Part shown: one piece after another, positions 26,629 through 34,668 of the stretch
Position numbering within the stretch: the stretch's first letter is position 1
Layout of the letters: every line of letters starts with the position of its first letter
Origin: a virus
IMG/VR virus record: IMGVR_UViG_3300017733_000014
Coordinates: 1-38,545 of that record
Direction: 5' to 3' (one strand)
DNA: 38,545 bases
Made by a program: the position numbers and the translations under genes
The notes under the pieces: model-generated
What the model was told of the DNA's origin: nothing
Database searches by the model: none
What the model saw: only the letters and a program-made list of their open reading frames with translations

Positions 26629-26919
26629 ATGAGTATAGATAAGAATAAAAAGAAAGTACTTAAAGCATATCCAAATGCTCATGTAGATTATGACGGAGAT
26701 GGTATTAGAATAATGAATGGAGATATCTTTATAGCAGAAGATTACTTTATGCCTAATACAAAAGATGAAACAAAGGCGTGGGAGTATGCTGCAATTGCAT
26801 GTCGTGTTACTCAAAATTTTAATAGAACACATCCAATGAGAATGGATCTATCAGCAATAGAATCAAAGCTCAATAGAATAAATTTAAGGAGACGTAGATC
26901 ACGAAAGAATGATAAGTAA
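26629..26919 (+). CDS. Hypothetical protein with basic tail
   Basis: 96 residues. Alpha/beta start with V-D-Y-D-G-D-G-I-R-I (about 20-29) and a strongly basic end (N-L-R-R-R-R-S-R-K-N-D-K). Overlaps the methyltransferase gene by 11 bases. No family recognised. Confidence 0.5.
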   Translation: MSIDKNKKKVLKAYPNAHVDYDGDGIRIMNGDIFIAEDYFMPNTKDETKAWEYAAIACRVTQNFNRTHPMRMDLSAIESKLNRINLRRRRSRKNDK

Positions 26920-27601
26920 GATATTAAACTATTTCAAAAAACCTAAAGGCCAGTTATTACAACTAAGTTCATCTGAAATGCAGGAAAAATTAGATGAAGG
27001 CATTATAATGTATGATACTGAAATTGTAGGTTATGCTAATCGTGAGATACAATGGAAAACATATGAAACAATTGCATCTTTAATACCACTAGAAAAAAGT
27101 ATTTTAGACTTTGGATGTGGTAGAGGTGATTTCATAGGTTGGTATAATTCCGATAAAAATACAATTAAATATACCGGAATCGATTTCAATCAAACATTAA
27201 TTGATGCCGGAAATAAATTGTATGATATACCTGGTTCACAATTGATATGTTCCGATTGGAATAAAACAAAGGTGAAAGCAGATTGGTGCATTAACATCAA
27301 TTCGAATAACTATTTATATAAAATACCAGGATTTAAAATAGTTTCAAAGAAGTTTCAAACACCAGAATATTCTTTTTCAAATGCTAAACGTACAATAGAA
27401 AAAATGTATGATTGTGCAAATGAAGGAGTAGTAATCACAATGGCTTCTGAATTAGTAAATGATGATAACTCATGGATAAAATTTAATCCAGGAGATGTAT
27501 TAAATTGGGCACGTAAAAAGTATACCAATGTAGTTATCGATCATACTATTTTTCAGAATTCATTTATTTTAGTAATTTATAAAAACAATCAAAATGGGTA
27601 G
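26909..27601 (+). CDS. SAM-dependent methyltransferase (class I fold)
   Basis: 230 residues. Motif I is S-I-L-D-F-G-C-G-R-G-D-F (about 65-76), followed by Y-T-G-I-D-F-N-Q-T-L-I (motif II acid, about 92-102) and C-S-D-W (motif III). No DPPY/NPPY motif is seen, so a DNA adenine or N4-cytosine methylase is unlikely. Targets such as small molecules, RNA or protein remain open. Overlaps both neighbours by 8-11 bases. Confidence 0.68.
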   Translation: MISKILNYFKKPKGQLLQLSSSEMQEKLDEGIIMYDTEIVGYANREIQWKTYETIASLIPLEKSILDFGCGRGDFIGWYNSDKNTIKYTGIDFNQTLIDAGNKLYDIPGSQLICSDWNKTKVKADWCININSNNYLYKIPGFKIVSKKFQTPEYSFSNAKRTIEKMYDCANEGVVITMASELVNDDNSWIKFNPGDVLNWARKKYTNVVIDHTIFQNSFILVIYKNNQNG

Positions 27602-27860
27602 AGTAAACAATACAGCAATGTATGATCAGAAAAAAGTAAGTAGAAATGGAAAATTGTATGGAACAATTGACTTTGATATTAATGAAACAGTATCTCAAGA
27701 TATGTTCGAAAAAGTTCCAGAAAAACCTATTATAGGAAGATTAGAAATAGGCGGCAAAAGATTTGATGTAACATTCCAAGAATTGGATATGTTAGCTGAA
27801 ACTATAGCTGAAGCTAAGAAAGTTGTTCTCATGAGATACCGCATGGGAATGATGAAATAA
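27594..27860 (+). CDS. Hypothetical protein
   Basis: 88 residues. Strand-rich middle (I-I-G-R-L-E-I-G-G-K-R-F-D-V-T-F) and helical end with M-R-Y-R-M-G-M-M-K. One-base overlap (TAATG) with the next gene. No family recognised. Confidence 0.5.
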   Translation: MGRVNNTAMYDQKKVSRNGKLYGTIDFDINETVSQDMFEKVPEKPIIGRLEIGGKRFDVTFQELDMLAETIAEAKKVVLMRYRMGMMK

Positions 27861-28099
27861 TGGGATTTCATAAACGGTATATTGATGATGAGCAGATAAT
27901 TGATATTTATAGATCTATTGGTTGTCAAGCTGTCATCGACCGTTTTACAAAAGGAGTTGATGCAATAATTATTTCTGGAGAATTGGCAGAACGTGTGCAT
28001 ACGGCATTGAATATATTAAAGGTAGATCGTATACATGGATTCAATCGCATTTCAGAAATAATTTCCGAAGCTTCTTTACAGAAAGGTTTCAAAAATTGA
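27860..28099 (+). CDS. Hypothetical protein
   Basis: 79 residues, helical, with H-K-R-Y-I-D-D-E-Q-I-I-D-I-Y and a C-terminal I-S-E-A segment. Last gene before the late-type box at 28098. No family recognised. Confidence 0.48.
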   Translation: MGFHKRYIDDEQIIDIYRSIGCQAVIDRFTKGVDAIIISGELAERVHTALNILKVDRIHGFNRISEIISEASLQKGFKN

Positions 28100-28112
28100 T
28101 ATTTATATAAAA
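28098..28112 (+). promoter_or_regulatory. Putative late promoter (GATATTTATATAAAA)
   Basis: GATATTTATATAAAAGGGG; AAGGGG serves as ribosome site; ATG at 28121. Nearly identical to the element at 1453. Confidence 0.55.
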
Positions 28113-28120
28113 GGGGTGAT

Positions 28121-28312
28121 ATGAGTAAATTTGGATTATATACAAAAAACACAAGTGAATCAAGTGGACATATTAATATAATTGATATGCCAACTCGTTC
28201 TCAAGCAGAATCATATTTTGCAGGAGTAAAAAATTTATCACTAGAACAATTTAGAAATTTATTTATTGTTCGTGAAGTAAAAAATAACGATAAAAATTTA
28301 TTATTAGGCTAA
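28121..28312 (+). CDS. Small hypothetical protein
   Basis: 63 residues (M-S-K-F-G-L-Y-T-K-N-T), with L-E-Q-F-R-N-L-F-I-V-R-E-V. Under a late-type box; TAATG overlap with the next gene. No family recognised. Confidence 0.48.
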   Translation: MSKFGLYTKNTSESSGHINIIDMPTRSQAESYFAGVKNLSLEQFRNLFIVREVKNNDKNLLLG

Positions 28313-28713
28313 TGAAGTTAAAAGAACTAAATATATGTGAAGACGATTTTGATCTATTCGTTGCATTAAGTGCAAAAGAAAAAATTCAATTTCTTTTTGA
28401 TGCATCACAATTAGGCGTCGAACATGCAGTTCTTAAACAAGTCGATAAATTTGAAGAAAGACTAAATAAAACATCTAAGATTATTGTACAAGATATAATG
28501 GTCGGAATGAGTAGATTATCAATCCTATCTATGGAAGGAGAGGTTCATCTTAACTCAGATAGTCTTAAGGTGATTCGTAAATTTGTTCGTAAATTATGGA
28601 ACGATGGATATATCTTAAGCAATTTAAATTCTAAAAAATCAGAGTTTGAATTTTATAAGTATTACAAAGCATATAAAGTTATTGGAAAGGCTGATCCTTT
28701 TTCAAGTAACTAA
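28312..28713 (+). CDS. Hypothetical helical protein
   Basis: 133 residues, all helical in appearance; starts M-K-L-K-E-L-N-I-C-E-D-D, which is not a convincing packaging tag. C-terminal K-Y-Y-K-A-Y-K-V-I-G. Linked to the late-type unit at 28121. No family recognised. Confidence 0.5.
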   Translation: MKLKELNICEDDFDLFVALSAKEKIQFLFDASQLGVEHAVLKQVDKFEERLNKTSKIIVQDIMVGMSRLSILSMEGEVHLNSDSLKVIRKFVRKLWNDGYILSNLNSKKSEFEFYKYYKAYKVIGKADPFSSN

Positions 28714-28725
28714 TATTTATTAATG
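28712..28725 (+). promoter_or_regulatory. Late-like box upstream of Hsp20
   Basis: AATATTTATTAATG about 75 bases before the Hsp20 ATG. The gap 28726-28799 also holds AAGGAG close to the ATG. Weaker match than the other late boxes. Confidence 0.35.
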
Positions 28726-28799
28726 TAATTGAACTTCACTGCGGGTTGATCGGTTACAAACTATTTTATTAACGTTAAATTATTTAAGGAGATTTAATT

Positions 28800-29213
28800 A
28801 TGACACAATTAACACCATTCGGCACATCGCCATTCGACATCCTATTTAAGGATTTTTTCAAAGCAGACGTAGATTATCAGTTTGCAGATACAACTAAACT
28901 CAATCATCCAGTAGATATATATGAAGCCAAAGATGGGCTAAATATTGATATTGCATGTGTAGGTCTTACAAAAAAAGATATCGATCTCAATATTGAAGGA
29001 GATATACTTCGAGTAGAATACAAAAAAGAAGCTGGCCATAGCGGGGCAGAATATATTCAAAGAAATATTGCTAAACGAGCATTTAACTTTGGATGGAGAA
29101 TTAGCAGAAGATTTGACTTAGGCAAATTGGAAGCTAAATTAGAAAACGGTTTGTTACATCTCTATGCGCCAATAGCAGATGAAGCAAAACCAAAAGCAGT
29201 TACAATCAAGTAA
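28800..29213 (+). CDS. Hsp20-family small heat shock protein
   Basis: 137 residues with AAGGAG at 28786-28791. The alpha-crystallin domain is clear: P-V-D-I-Y-E-A-K-D-G-L-N-I-D-I-A, G-L-T-K-K-D-I-D-L-N-I-E-G-D-I-L-R-V, F-N-F-G-W-R-I-S-R-R-F-D-L (equivalent of the F-x-R-x-F-x-L-P strand) and A-K-L-E-N-G-L-L-H-L. Small Hsps hold unfolding proteins. Phage copies are known from marine T4-like phages, where they are thought to help structural protein folding. It fits the wider protein-quality-control set here. Confidence 0.88.
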   Translation: MTQLTPFGTSPFDILFKDFFKADVDYQFADTTKLNHPVDIYEAKDGLNIDIACVGLTKKDIDLNIEGDILRVEYKKEAGHSGAEYIQRNIAKRAFNFGWRISRRFDLGKLEAKLENGLLHLYAPIADEAKPKAVTIK

Positions 29214-29226
29214 TAGTTATCAAATC

Positions 29227-29436
29227 ATGAAAGCAACTAAATTAAGAAGTATATTAAAAGCTATAAGTTGGAGATTTATAGGAACATTGGATACAATGGC
29301 TCTAGGATGGATCATAACTGGTAGTCCTTTAATGGGTTTGAAAATAGGAGGATTAGAACTAATTACTAAATTTGTTCTTTACTATTTTCATGAAAGAATT
29401 TGGTTACAATCAAAATTTGGAACTAAAGACAAATAA
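29227..29436 (+). CDS. DUF2061-family membrane protein
   Basis: 69 residues from ATG 29227; the in-frame ATG at 29179 lies inside the Hsp20 gene and is rejected. K-A-I-S-W-R-F-I-G-T-L-D-T, then a hydrophobic segment, G-G-L-E-L-I-T-K and Y-Y-F-H-E-R-I-W match DUF2061, a two-helix inner-membrane family common in marine bacteria and phages. Confidence 0.72.
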   Translation: MKATKLRSILKAISWRFIGTLDTMALGWIITGSPLMGLKIGGLELITKFVLYYFHERIWLQSKFGTKDK

Positions 29437-29451
29437 CTAAATCAACTCGCA

Positions 29452-29640
29452 GTGAATCATTACCAATACATAGATTGGAACGGAAATAAATATATTGTTA
29501 AACGTAAATTTAAAGAATCTGTTCTCAAAAAGAATTTCGATCAAGAACTCATGAAACAATGGACAATGTCCGATACCTTACTTCGTAAAGATGGTATATT
29601 ATATTGTTGTGAACTTATTGAAAATGCTTTATATTGCTAA
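29452..29640 (+). CDS. Small hypothetical protein, GTG start
   Basis: 62 residues from GTG 29452 (read as Met: M-N-H-Y-Q-Y-I-D-W-N-G-N-K-Y). The next ATG would leave only about 30 residues. The sequence is mixed and looks coded rather than random, with C-C-E-L-I-E-N near the end. No family recognised. Confidence 0.42.
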   Translation: MNHYQYIDWNGNKYIVKRKFKESVLKKNFDQELMKQWTMSDTLLRKDGILYCCELIENALYC

Positions 29641-29719
29641 CACAAATACAATTATCATCAATGCTACGTATATAGCCGGAGTTATGTCAATTTTATTTTT
29701 CATATTCATATATAAATAG
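29624..29719 (+). CDS. Tiny membrane peptide gene
   Basis: 31 residues, overlapping the upstream gene by 17 bases. The C-terminal two-thirds are hydrophobic (Y-I-A-G-V-M-S-I-L-F-F-I-F-I-Y-K). Plausible because overlapping short membrane genes are frequent here, but it could be chance. Confidence 0.35.
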   Translation: MLYIANTNTIIINATYIAGVMSILFFIFIYK

Positions 29720-29787
29720 CATATTATTTGTTTAAGCATATTAAGAAAAGATTAAATAAAGATTAATTCAACATTTCTGGTAAATTA

Positions 29788-29819
29788 TTTGCCTATTTGA
29801 AATATTTTTCTTATCTTTA
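29788..29819 (+). promoter_or_regulatory. Bacteroidota-type promoter TTTG-N20-TATCTTTA
   Basis: TTTG 29788-29791, spacer 29792-29811, TATCTTTATA 29812-29821; ATG of the ligase 21 bases later (29842). Confidence 0.8.
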
Positions 29820-29841
29820 TATTATAAATAAAAGAAGAAAT

Positions 29842-31137
29842 ATGAAAGAAAACTTAGAAAAACTCCAAGATTTTGTAAATCAAATGAAAAATACCAGTTC
29901 TCTTAATGAGAAAAAGGTTATTATTGGGTCTATTCAGAACGATGAGTTCATTAAAAAGGCTTTAAATTATGCCTTAGACCCATATAAAAAGTATTATTTG
30001 ACCAGTAAAAATTGTAAAAAGAATGCCGATTTATGTGATATGAACCTCATATATGAGAGTATATTTGAATTATTAGATGATTTGAATAATAGAACATATA
30101 CCGGACATGATGCAATTGCAATGGTAAATGGACTTATAGCAACAAATCAAAAATATGAAGATTTAATTTTCTCTATTATAGATAGAAACCTTGAAATAAG
30201 AGCTTCAGAATCAGTCATCAATAAAGTTATTCCAAATTTAATTCCAACCTTTGATGTTGCTTTAGCAAATAAATTTGATCCTAAACGAGTTGATTGGAAT
30301 GATGTATGGTTTGCGTCTAGAAAATTGGATGGTGTAAGATGTATTACAATAGTAGGATTAGATGGAGGAGTCAAATGTTATTCTAGAGTAGGTAATGAGT
30401 TTGAAACATTACAAGTTGTTAAAGATGCTGTTAAAGTATTAGGTCTAAGAGGAATTGTATTCGATGGTGAAATTTGTTTAATGGATGAAAATGGTAACGA
30501 AGATTTTCAAGGTATAATGAAACAAATTAAAAGAAAAAATCATACAATAAAAAATCCTAAATATGTAATGTTTGATTATTTAACATTACAAGAATTTGAT
30601 AATAAAGAAAGTGAAAAGACATTGGCAGGAAGAATATCTAGATTTGCTAAATTAGAAAATATGCTTAACAATAATAATTCATTATCAGTTTTAGATCAAG
30701 TAGTTGTTAGTGACGATGATCATTTTGCTAAGTTAAAAGCAGATGCTGAGAAACAAGGTTATGAAGGAGTTATGTTAAGAAAGAATGTCGGATATGAAGG
30801 TAAGAGATCTCAAAACTTATTAAAGGTAAAGAAGTTTTATGATGCTGAATATGTTGTTGAAAGTATAGATTTTGAAGATCATAGAATTATCAGAGACGGC
30901 AAAGAGGTTACAGTTAGAATGATGGCTCAAGCTTATATTAACCATAAAGGTCATGAAGTAAAAGTAGGTTCCGGATGGAATCAAGAGCAACGATTAAAGT
31001 ACGAAGCTAATCCAGAATTGATTATTGGTAAAACAATTACCGTTCAATACTTTGAAGAAACTAAAAATCAAGAAGGTGGTTTAAGTTTAAGGTTTCCGAC
31101 AATAAAACATGTTTTTGAAAATGGAAGAAATGTTTAG
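29842..31137 (+). CDS. ATP-dependent DNA ligase
   Basis: 431 residues. ATG 29842 is chosen over 29797 because 29797 lies inside the promoter. The nucleotidyltransferase motif I is A-S-R-K-L-D-G-V-R with the AMP-accepting Lys at about 161. Later motifs are F-D-G-E-I-C (III), Y-V-M-F-D-Y-L (IIIa), E-G-V-M-L-R-K (IV) and L-L-K-V-K-K-F (V). The C-terminal part looks like the OB domain. The N-terminal 140 residues resemble the helical domain of T4-type ligases. It seals nicks in phage DNA; the host-type promoter suggests early expression. Confidence 0.88.
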   Translation: MKENLEKLQDFVNQMKNTSSLNEKKVIIGSIQNDEFIKKALNYALDPYKKYYLTSKNCKKNADLCDMNLIYESIFELLDDLNNRTYTGHDAIAMVNGLIATNQKYEDLIFSIIDRNLEIRASESVINKVIPNLIPTFDVALANKFDPKRVDWNDVWFASRKLDGVRCITIVGLDGGVKCYSRVGNEFETLQVVKDAVKVLGLRGIVFDGEICLMDENGNEDFQGIMKQIKRKNHTIKNPKYVMFDYLTLQEFDNKESEKTLAGRISRFAKLENMLNNNNSLSVLDQVVVSDDDHFAKLKADAEKQGYEGVMLRKNVGYEGKRSQNLLKVKKFYDAEYVVESIDFEDHRIIRDGKEVTVRMMAQAYINHKGHEVKVGSGWNQEQRLKYEANPELIIGKTITVQYFEETKNQEGGLSLRFPTIKHVFENGRNV

Positions 31138-31168
31138 GAATTACGAGATAAATTTATTATATTAATAT
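31137..31168 (+). promoter_or_regulatory. Second-class promoter-like element (GGAATTACGAGATAAA)
   Basis: GGAATTACGAGATAAATTTA then TTATATTAATAT directly before ATG 31169. It shares GGAATTACGA with the element before clpP. Confidence 0.5.
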
Positions 31169-32152
31169 ATGAAAGAAAAAGTAAGATTAGGTTATGCATG
31201 TGTTAACATGACATTAACTAACCGACCAAAAAAGGCCGGAGGTAGAGTAACAACATCTAGAACAGCTAGAAAAGCAACTTGGCAAAACGGGTCTGACAAT
31301 CCATCCGATTGGGACTTACATTTATTAGGCGAAAGGACATTACTTAATGCCAATGACCTTTTACATTACCTACAATGGAACAATGACCATAACATTAAAT
31401 TGTTTAGATTAGGCTCTGAATTATTTCCTTGGCATGATCATTATGAACTACATCAATTGCCTCAGTTTAAAGATATATCTACTAAACTAATGGAATGTGG
31501 TGAGTATGCTAGAAAACATGGTATACGAATAACAACTCATCCTGGACCATTTAATGTTCTTGGTTCTCCGAATCCTGAAGTAGTAAGACGTACTTTGATT
31601 AGTTTAGAACGTCATTCAGAAACATTTGATATAATGGGATTTGAACCTTCATTTGAAAATAAAATAAATATCCATGTAGGTGGTTCATATGGAGGAGATT
31701 TTGACGGTACATCAAAACGATGGATTGCTGGTTGGCATAAGTTATCTGATAATTGTAAGAAACGATTGGTATTAGAAAATGATGATAAACCTAGTATGTG
31801 GTCAACTCGAATGATATATGATTACTTTCATAAAGAAATAGGCATTCCAATTACATTCGATTACCATCATCATTCATTCCATCCAGATGAGTTATCAGAA
31901 GAACAAGCATTAAGATTAGCTGCATCTACATGGCCTGAACATGTTAGACAATGTACACATTACTCAGAAAGTAGAGCTAGAGAGTTCCAAGACCCTAAGA
32001 TTAGGGCACAAGCACATTCAGATTATATTGTAGATGAAATTAATACATATGGTCTAGAATTAGATATTGTAATAGAAGCTAAGGCAAAAGAATTGGCACT
32101 TTTAGAGTATCGTAATATTTATGAATATAAAAATAAAAAAGTTTTATTATGA
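31169..32152 (+). CDS. uvsE: UV damage endonuclease (UvsE/UVDE)
   Basis: 327 residues. The N terminus V-R-L-G-Y-A-C-V-N-M-T-L matches UVDE (L-G-Y-x-x-x-N-x-x-L). TIM-barrel motifs follow: L-F-R-L-G-S-E-L-F-P-W (substrate loop), I-T-T-H-P-G-P-F, I-N-I-H-V-G-G, L-V-L-E-N-D-D, I-T-F-D-Y-H-H-H and I-E-A-K-A-K-E. These supply the His, Glu and Asp metal ligands. It nicks DNA 5' to UV photoproducts, which would suit a phage exposed to sunlight. ATGA-coupled to the next small gene. Confidence 0.88.
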   Translation: MKEKVRLGYACVNMTLTNRPKKAGGRVTTSRTARKATWQNGSDNPSDWDLHLLGERTLLNANDLLHYLQWNNDHNIKLFRLGSELFPWHDHYELHQLPQFKDISTKLMECGEYARKHGIRITTHPGPFNVLGSPNPEVVRRTLISLERHSETFDIMGFEPSFENKINIHVGGSYGGDFDGTSKRWIAGWHKLSDNCKKRLVLENDDKPSMWSTRMIYDYFHKEIGIPITFDYHHHSFHPDELSEEQALRLAASTWPEHVRQCTHYSESRAREFQDPKIRAQAHSDYIVDEINTYGLELDIVIEAKAKELALLEYRNIYEYKNKKVLL

Positions 32153-32322
32153 AAGACAAAGACAATGTATTAAAATGGCTCGATGAAGTCGATAATATGG
32201 TGATGATTATGGACCAAGCAGTTAAACGTAAAATGTCAATTGATCCAGCAGAAGCAAGAAGAAGATTTGATCAGATGAGAAAGCGATTAAAAGCTATTCA
32301 GAGCCGAGTATCGGGTAGTTAA
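32149..32322 (+). CDS. Small basic helical protein
   Basis: 57 residues, overlapping uvsE by ATGA and ending one base before the next ATG. Helical and charged (V-L-K-W-L-D-E-V-D-N; A-R-R-R-F-D-Q-M-R-K-R-L). Function unknown. Confidence 0.5.
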   Translation: MKDKDNVLKWLDEVDNMVMIMDQAVKRKMSIDPAEARRRFDQMRKRLKAIQSRVSGS

Positions 32323-32323
32323 A

Positions 32324-33466
32324 ATGAAAAAAAGACTTTTTCCATTTCTGATTGCATTATCTGCACTAGCAGTTTCAGGTTCAGCAGCGTTTTACTCAGT
32401 ATTTGGATTAAGTAAGTTATTTGCAGGAGCAAGTACACAGGTAATTATAATGGCCGGATCATTAGAATTTGCTAAATTAGTAGTTGCATCTCTATTATAT
32501 CAATATTGGGATTCGATTAATAAAGGCTTGCGAGCGTATTTATCTATAGCATGTTTTATTTTGATATTAATTACATCTGGTGGTATATATGGTTTCTTGT
32601 CAGGTGCATATCAAGAGACAGCTACTAAATCTGAATTTTTAGATAAATCATTAGTTGTATTAGAAACCAAACAAAATAGATTCGAAGAAAACAAAACAGA
32701 TTTAACAATTGAAAAAACACAATTGAATTCAACTATTTCTGATCTAAGAAAGTCTTTATCAAACCCCGGTTCTGTATCATATTATGACAAAGAGGCTGAA
32801 CAAGTAATTACAACTACTTCTTCATCAACTAGAAGGGCATTGCAAAAAGAATTAGATAATACAATCAAGGATAGAAATGATATAAACTTAAAGTTAGAAG
32901 CTGTACAAGATTCTATCTTAAGACTTGATACGGATTTATTAAATTTAGAAATGGGTAATGAAGAACAAAGAGAATTAGGTCCATTAAAATATCTAGCAGA
33001 AACAACCGGATATCCAATGGGTCAAGTTGTTAACTGGTTTTTACTTTTAATTATATTTGTATTTGACCCACTTGCAATTGCATTGGTAATAGCTGCCAAT
33101 ATGGCATTTGCTCAAATAAAACCAAAGGTGGTGATGTCTGTACCAAAAGGAATGGAATTTAATAAGCCATATCCAATCAATCGACCTTCAGAAGAAATGA
33201 AACAACGAGTAAAACATAATCAAGAAAAATTAAAAAAGAAGACAGGATTAGATGCTTGGATAGAAGTTTTAGAAGAAGAAGAAGCAGAAGGAAGGATGAA
33301 TATAATCGGCCAAAATGGCAATGATGGATTGCATTATGATCAGGAAGAGATGATAAAAAGAAATGAAAAAATATTATCAACACCTAAGGAAGATATTTAT
33401 CAGGAAAAATCAGAAGACCCAAATAAAGGAAAAATATATAATAAAAGAACAAATAAGTGGGTATAA
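32324..33466 (+). CDS. Membrane protein with central coiled coil
   Basis: 380 residues. N-terminal membrane helices at about 5-30, 38-60 and 70-95 (R-A-Y-L-S-I-A-C-F-I-L-I-L-I-T-S-G-G), then a periplasmic-type coiled coil (about 105-205) and a further membrane helix at about 232-262 (W-F-L-L-L-I-I-F-V-F-D-P-L-A-I-A-L-V-I-A). A charged cytoplasmic tail of about 115 residues follows. This four-helix/coil layout is common in phage membrane proteins of unknown role. Possible roles are immunity or lysis timing; none is shown. Confidence 0.6.
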   Translation: MKKRLFPFLIALSALAVSGSAAFYSVFGLSKLFAGASTQVIIMAGSLEFAKLVVASLLYQYWDSINKGLRAYLSIACFILILITSGGIYGFLSGAYQETATKSEFLDKSLVVLETKQNRFEENKTDLTIEKTQLNSTISDLRKSLSNPGSVSYYDKEAEQVITTTSSSTRRALQKELDNTIKDRNDINLKLEAVQDSILRLDTDLLNLEMGNEEQRELGPLKYLAETTGYPMGQVVNWFLLLIIFVFDPLAIALVIAANMAFAQIKPKVVMSVPKGMEFNKPYPINRPSEEMKQRVKHNQEKLKKKTGLDAWIEVLEEEEAEGRMNIIGQNGNDGLHYDQEEMIKRNEKILSTPKEDIYQEKSEDPNKGKIYNKRTNKWV

Positions 33467-33493
33467 TTTAATAGTGAATTAAAATAATAAGTT

Positions 33494-34021
33494 ATGGCAA
33501 GAAAGAAAAAAGTTACACATAAGTTTAAAACAAAAAAAATTAACGGTACATTACATATGGTATGTAGAAATAGTATTGAAGATACTAATTATTGGGGATG
33601 GCAATTTTTATCAAAACACCCTAGGTGTAATAAATGGTCTGAGGTTAGTCCTAATTCAACTGCAGTATTATGTTACAAATGTGTTAATAAAACAGTAGGT
33701 CCTCCAGAGATGAAAGGTGGATATGTATCCAAAGGTCGACCTAGAGGATGGCAGTTTATGACTGAATTTGTCGATCCACAAGGTAATGTATTTCATAAAG
33801 GTAAAGAACAGCCTAAATTAAAAGGAACATTAGAACCAACCAAACCAAGACTTCCAAAGAAAAAATTATCTAAATTAGAAAAATCTGCGTTACGTGATAA
33901 AATTTTAGAACAGATGCTTATGGTTAGAGGTAATCTTAAGAAGGCAACATTTAAAAAAGATATAAGATCTAATACCGTACAATTACGTAAATTAGAACGT
34001 CAATTGAAAAAGGTAAATTAA
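33494..34021 (+). CDS. Zinc-ribbon-like basic protein
   Basis: 175 residues. Very basic N terminus (A-R-K-K-K-V-T-H-K-F-K) and a Cys set: M-V-C (about 22-24), P-R-C-N-K-W (about 43-48) and L-C-Y-K-C (about 59-63), suitable for a zinc site. Then G-R-P-R-G-W-Q-F-M and G-N-V-F-H-K-G-K-E-Q-P, which I recall from T4-like marine phage hypotheticals, and a C-terminal coiled coil. Nucleic-acid binding is likely but not shown. Confidence 0.55.
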   Translation: MARKKKVTHKFKTKKINGTLHMVCRNSIEDTNYWGWQFLSKHPRCNKWSEVSPNSTAVLCYKCVNKTVGPPEMKGGYVSKGRPRGWQFMTEFVDPQGNVFHKGKEQPKLKGTLEPTKPRLPKKKLSKLEKSALRDKILEQMLMVRGNLKKATFKKDIRSNTVQLRKLERQLKKVN

Positions 34022-34026
34022 ATTTG

Positions 34027-34058
34027 GAATTACGAAAAATATTTTATATATTTAACAT
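34027..34058 (+). promoter_or_regulatory. Second-class promoter-like element (GGAATTACGAAAAATATT)
   Basis: GGAATTACGAAAAATATT then TTATATATTTAACAT directly before the clpP ATG at 34059. Related to the elements at 24379 and 31137. Confidence 0.5.
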
Positions 34059-34667
34059 ATGAGTATATATGAAGAAGAACAGAAGAAAGAACCTTTAAAG
34101 ATAGACACTAAAAATAGTGAACTATATGAAGCGTTAAATAATCAATTAATGACATTAGTTGATTTTAAAGATTCGATAATATTTCTTAACGATGAAATAA
34201 ACCAACATACATTAACAGATTTAATAATCCGTACAAGAAATCTATTACAAAATAGAAAAGATAAAACAGCCCCAATTAATTTAATGATTAATTCGCCTGG
34301 CGGAGATGTACATGAAATGTTTGCTATAATAGATTATATGGAATCATTAGATGTTAAAGTAAATACTATTTGCAGAGGTAAAGCGTTTTCAGCAGCTGCT
34401 GTTATTTTAACATGTGGTACTGGTACAAGAATGATGAGTAAACGATCGACGATGATGTTCCATCAATCATCTAGTTTTCTTGGAGGTAAAATGTCTGATA
34501 TAACAGCATATTTAGATAATGTTAAAAATTTAGAAAAACATGTATATTCTTTATTAGCTGAACGTACAAATAAAGATGCAGAATATTGGAAAGAACATAT
34601 GAGATCAGATATGTTTTTAACAGCAGAAGAAGCAAAACAATTAGGAATAATAGACCAAATAATATAA
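34059..34667 (+). CDS. clpP: ClpP-family serine protease
   Basis: 202 residues, the normal ClpP length. The full triad is present: Ser111 in G-K-A-F-S-A-A-A, His135 in M-M-F-H-Q-S-S, Asp184 in M-R-S-D-M-F-L-T-A-E-E-A. The oxyanion strand is N-S-P-G-G-D-V. It should form the barrel peptidase used with ClpX, ClpA or ClpC. T4-like phages of marine hosts sometimes carry ClpP, and in other phages ClpP acts as a prohead protease. Here two roles are open: maturing the tagged packaged proteins, or degrading host or tmRNA-tagged proteins with a host unfoldase. No phage Clp ATPase is seen in the window. Confidence 0.88.
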   Translation: MSIYEEEQKKEPLKIDTKNSELYEALNNQLMTLVDFKDSIIFLNDEINQHTLTDLIIRTRNLLQNRKDKTAPINLMINSPGGDVHEMFAIIDYMESLDVKVNTICRGKAFSAAAVILTCGTGTRMMSKRSTMMFHQSSSFLGGKMSDITAYLDNVKNLEKHVYSLLAERTNKDAEYWKEHMRSDMFLTAEEAKQLGIIDQII

Positions 34668-34668
34668 T

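Noticed and set aside
26909-27601. DNA methylase of a restriction-modification system
   Set aside because: No N/D-P-P-Y/F catalytic motif and no nuclease or specificity partner nearby; only the class I SAM fold is supported.
28312-28713. Another packaging-tagged gene (starts M-K-L-K-E-L)
   Set aside because: The following residues N-I-C-E-D do not fit the tag or cleavage rule, and the sequence continues as an ordinary helical protein.
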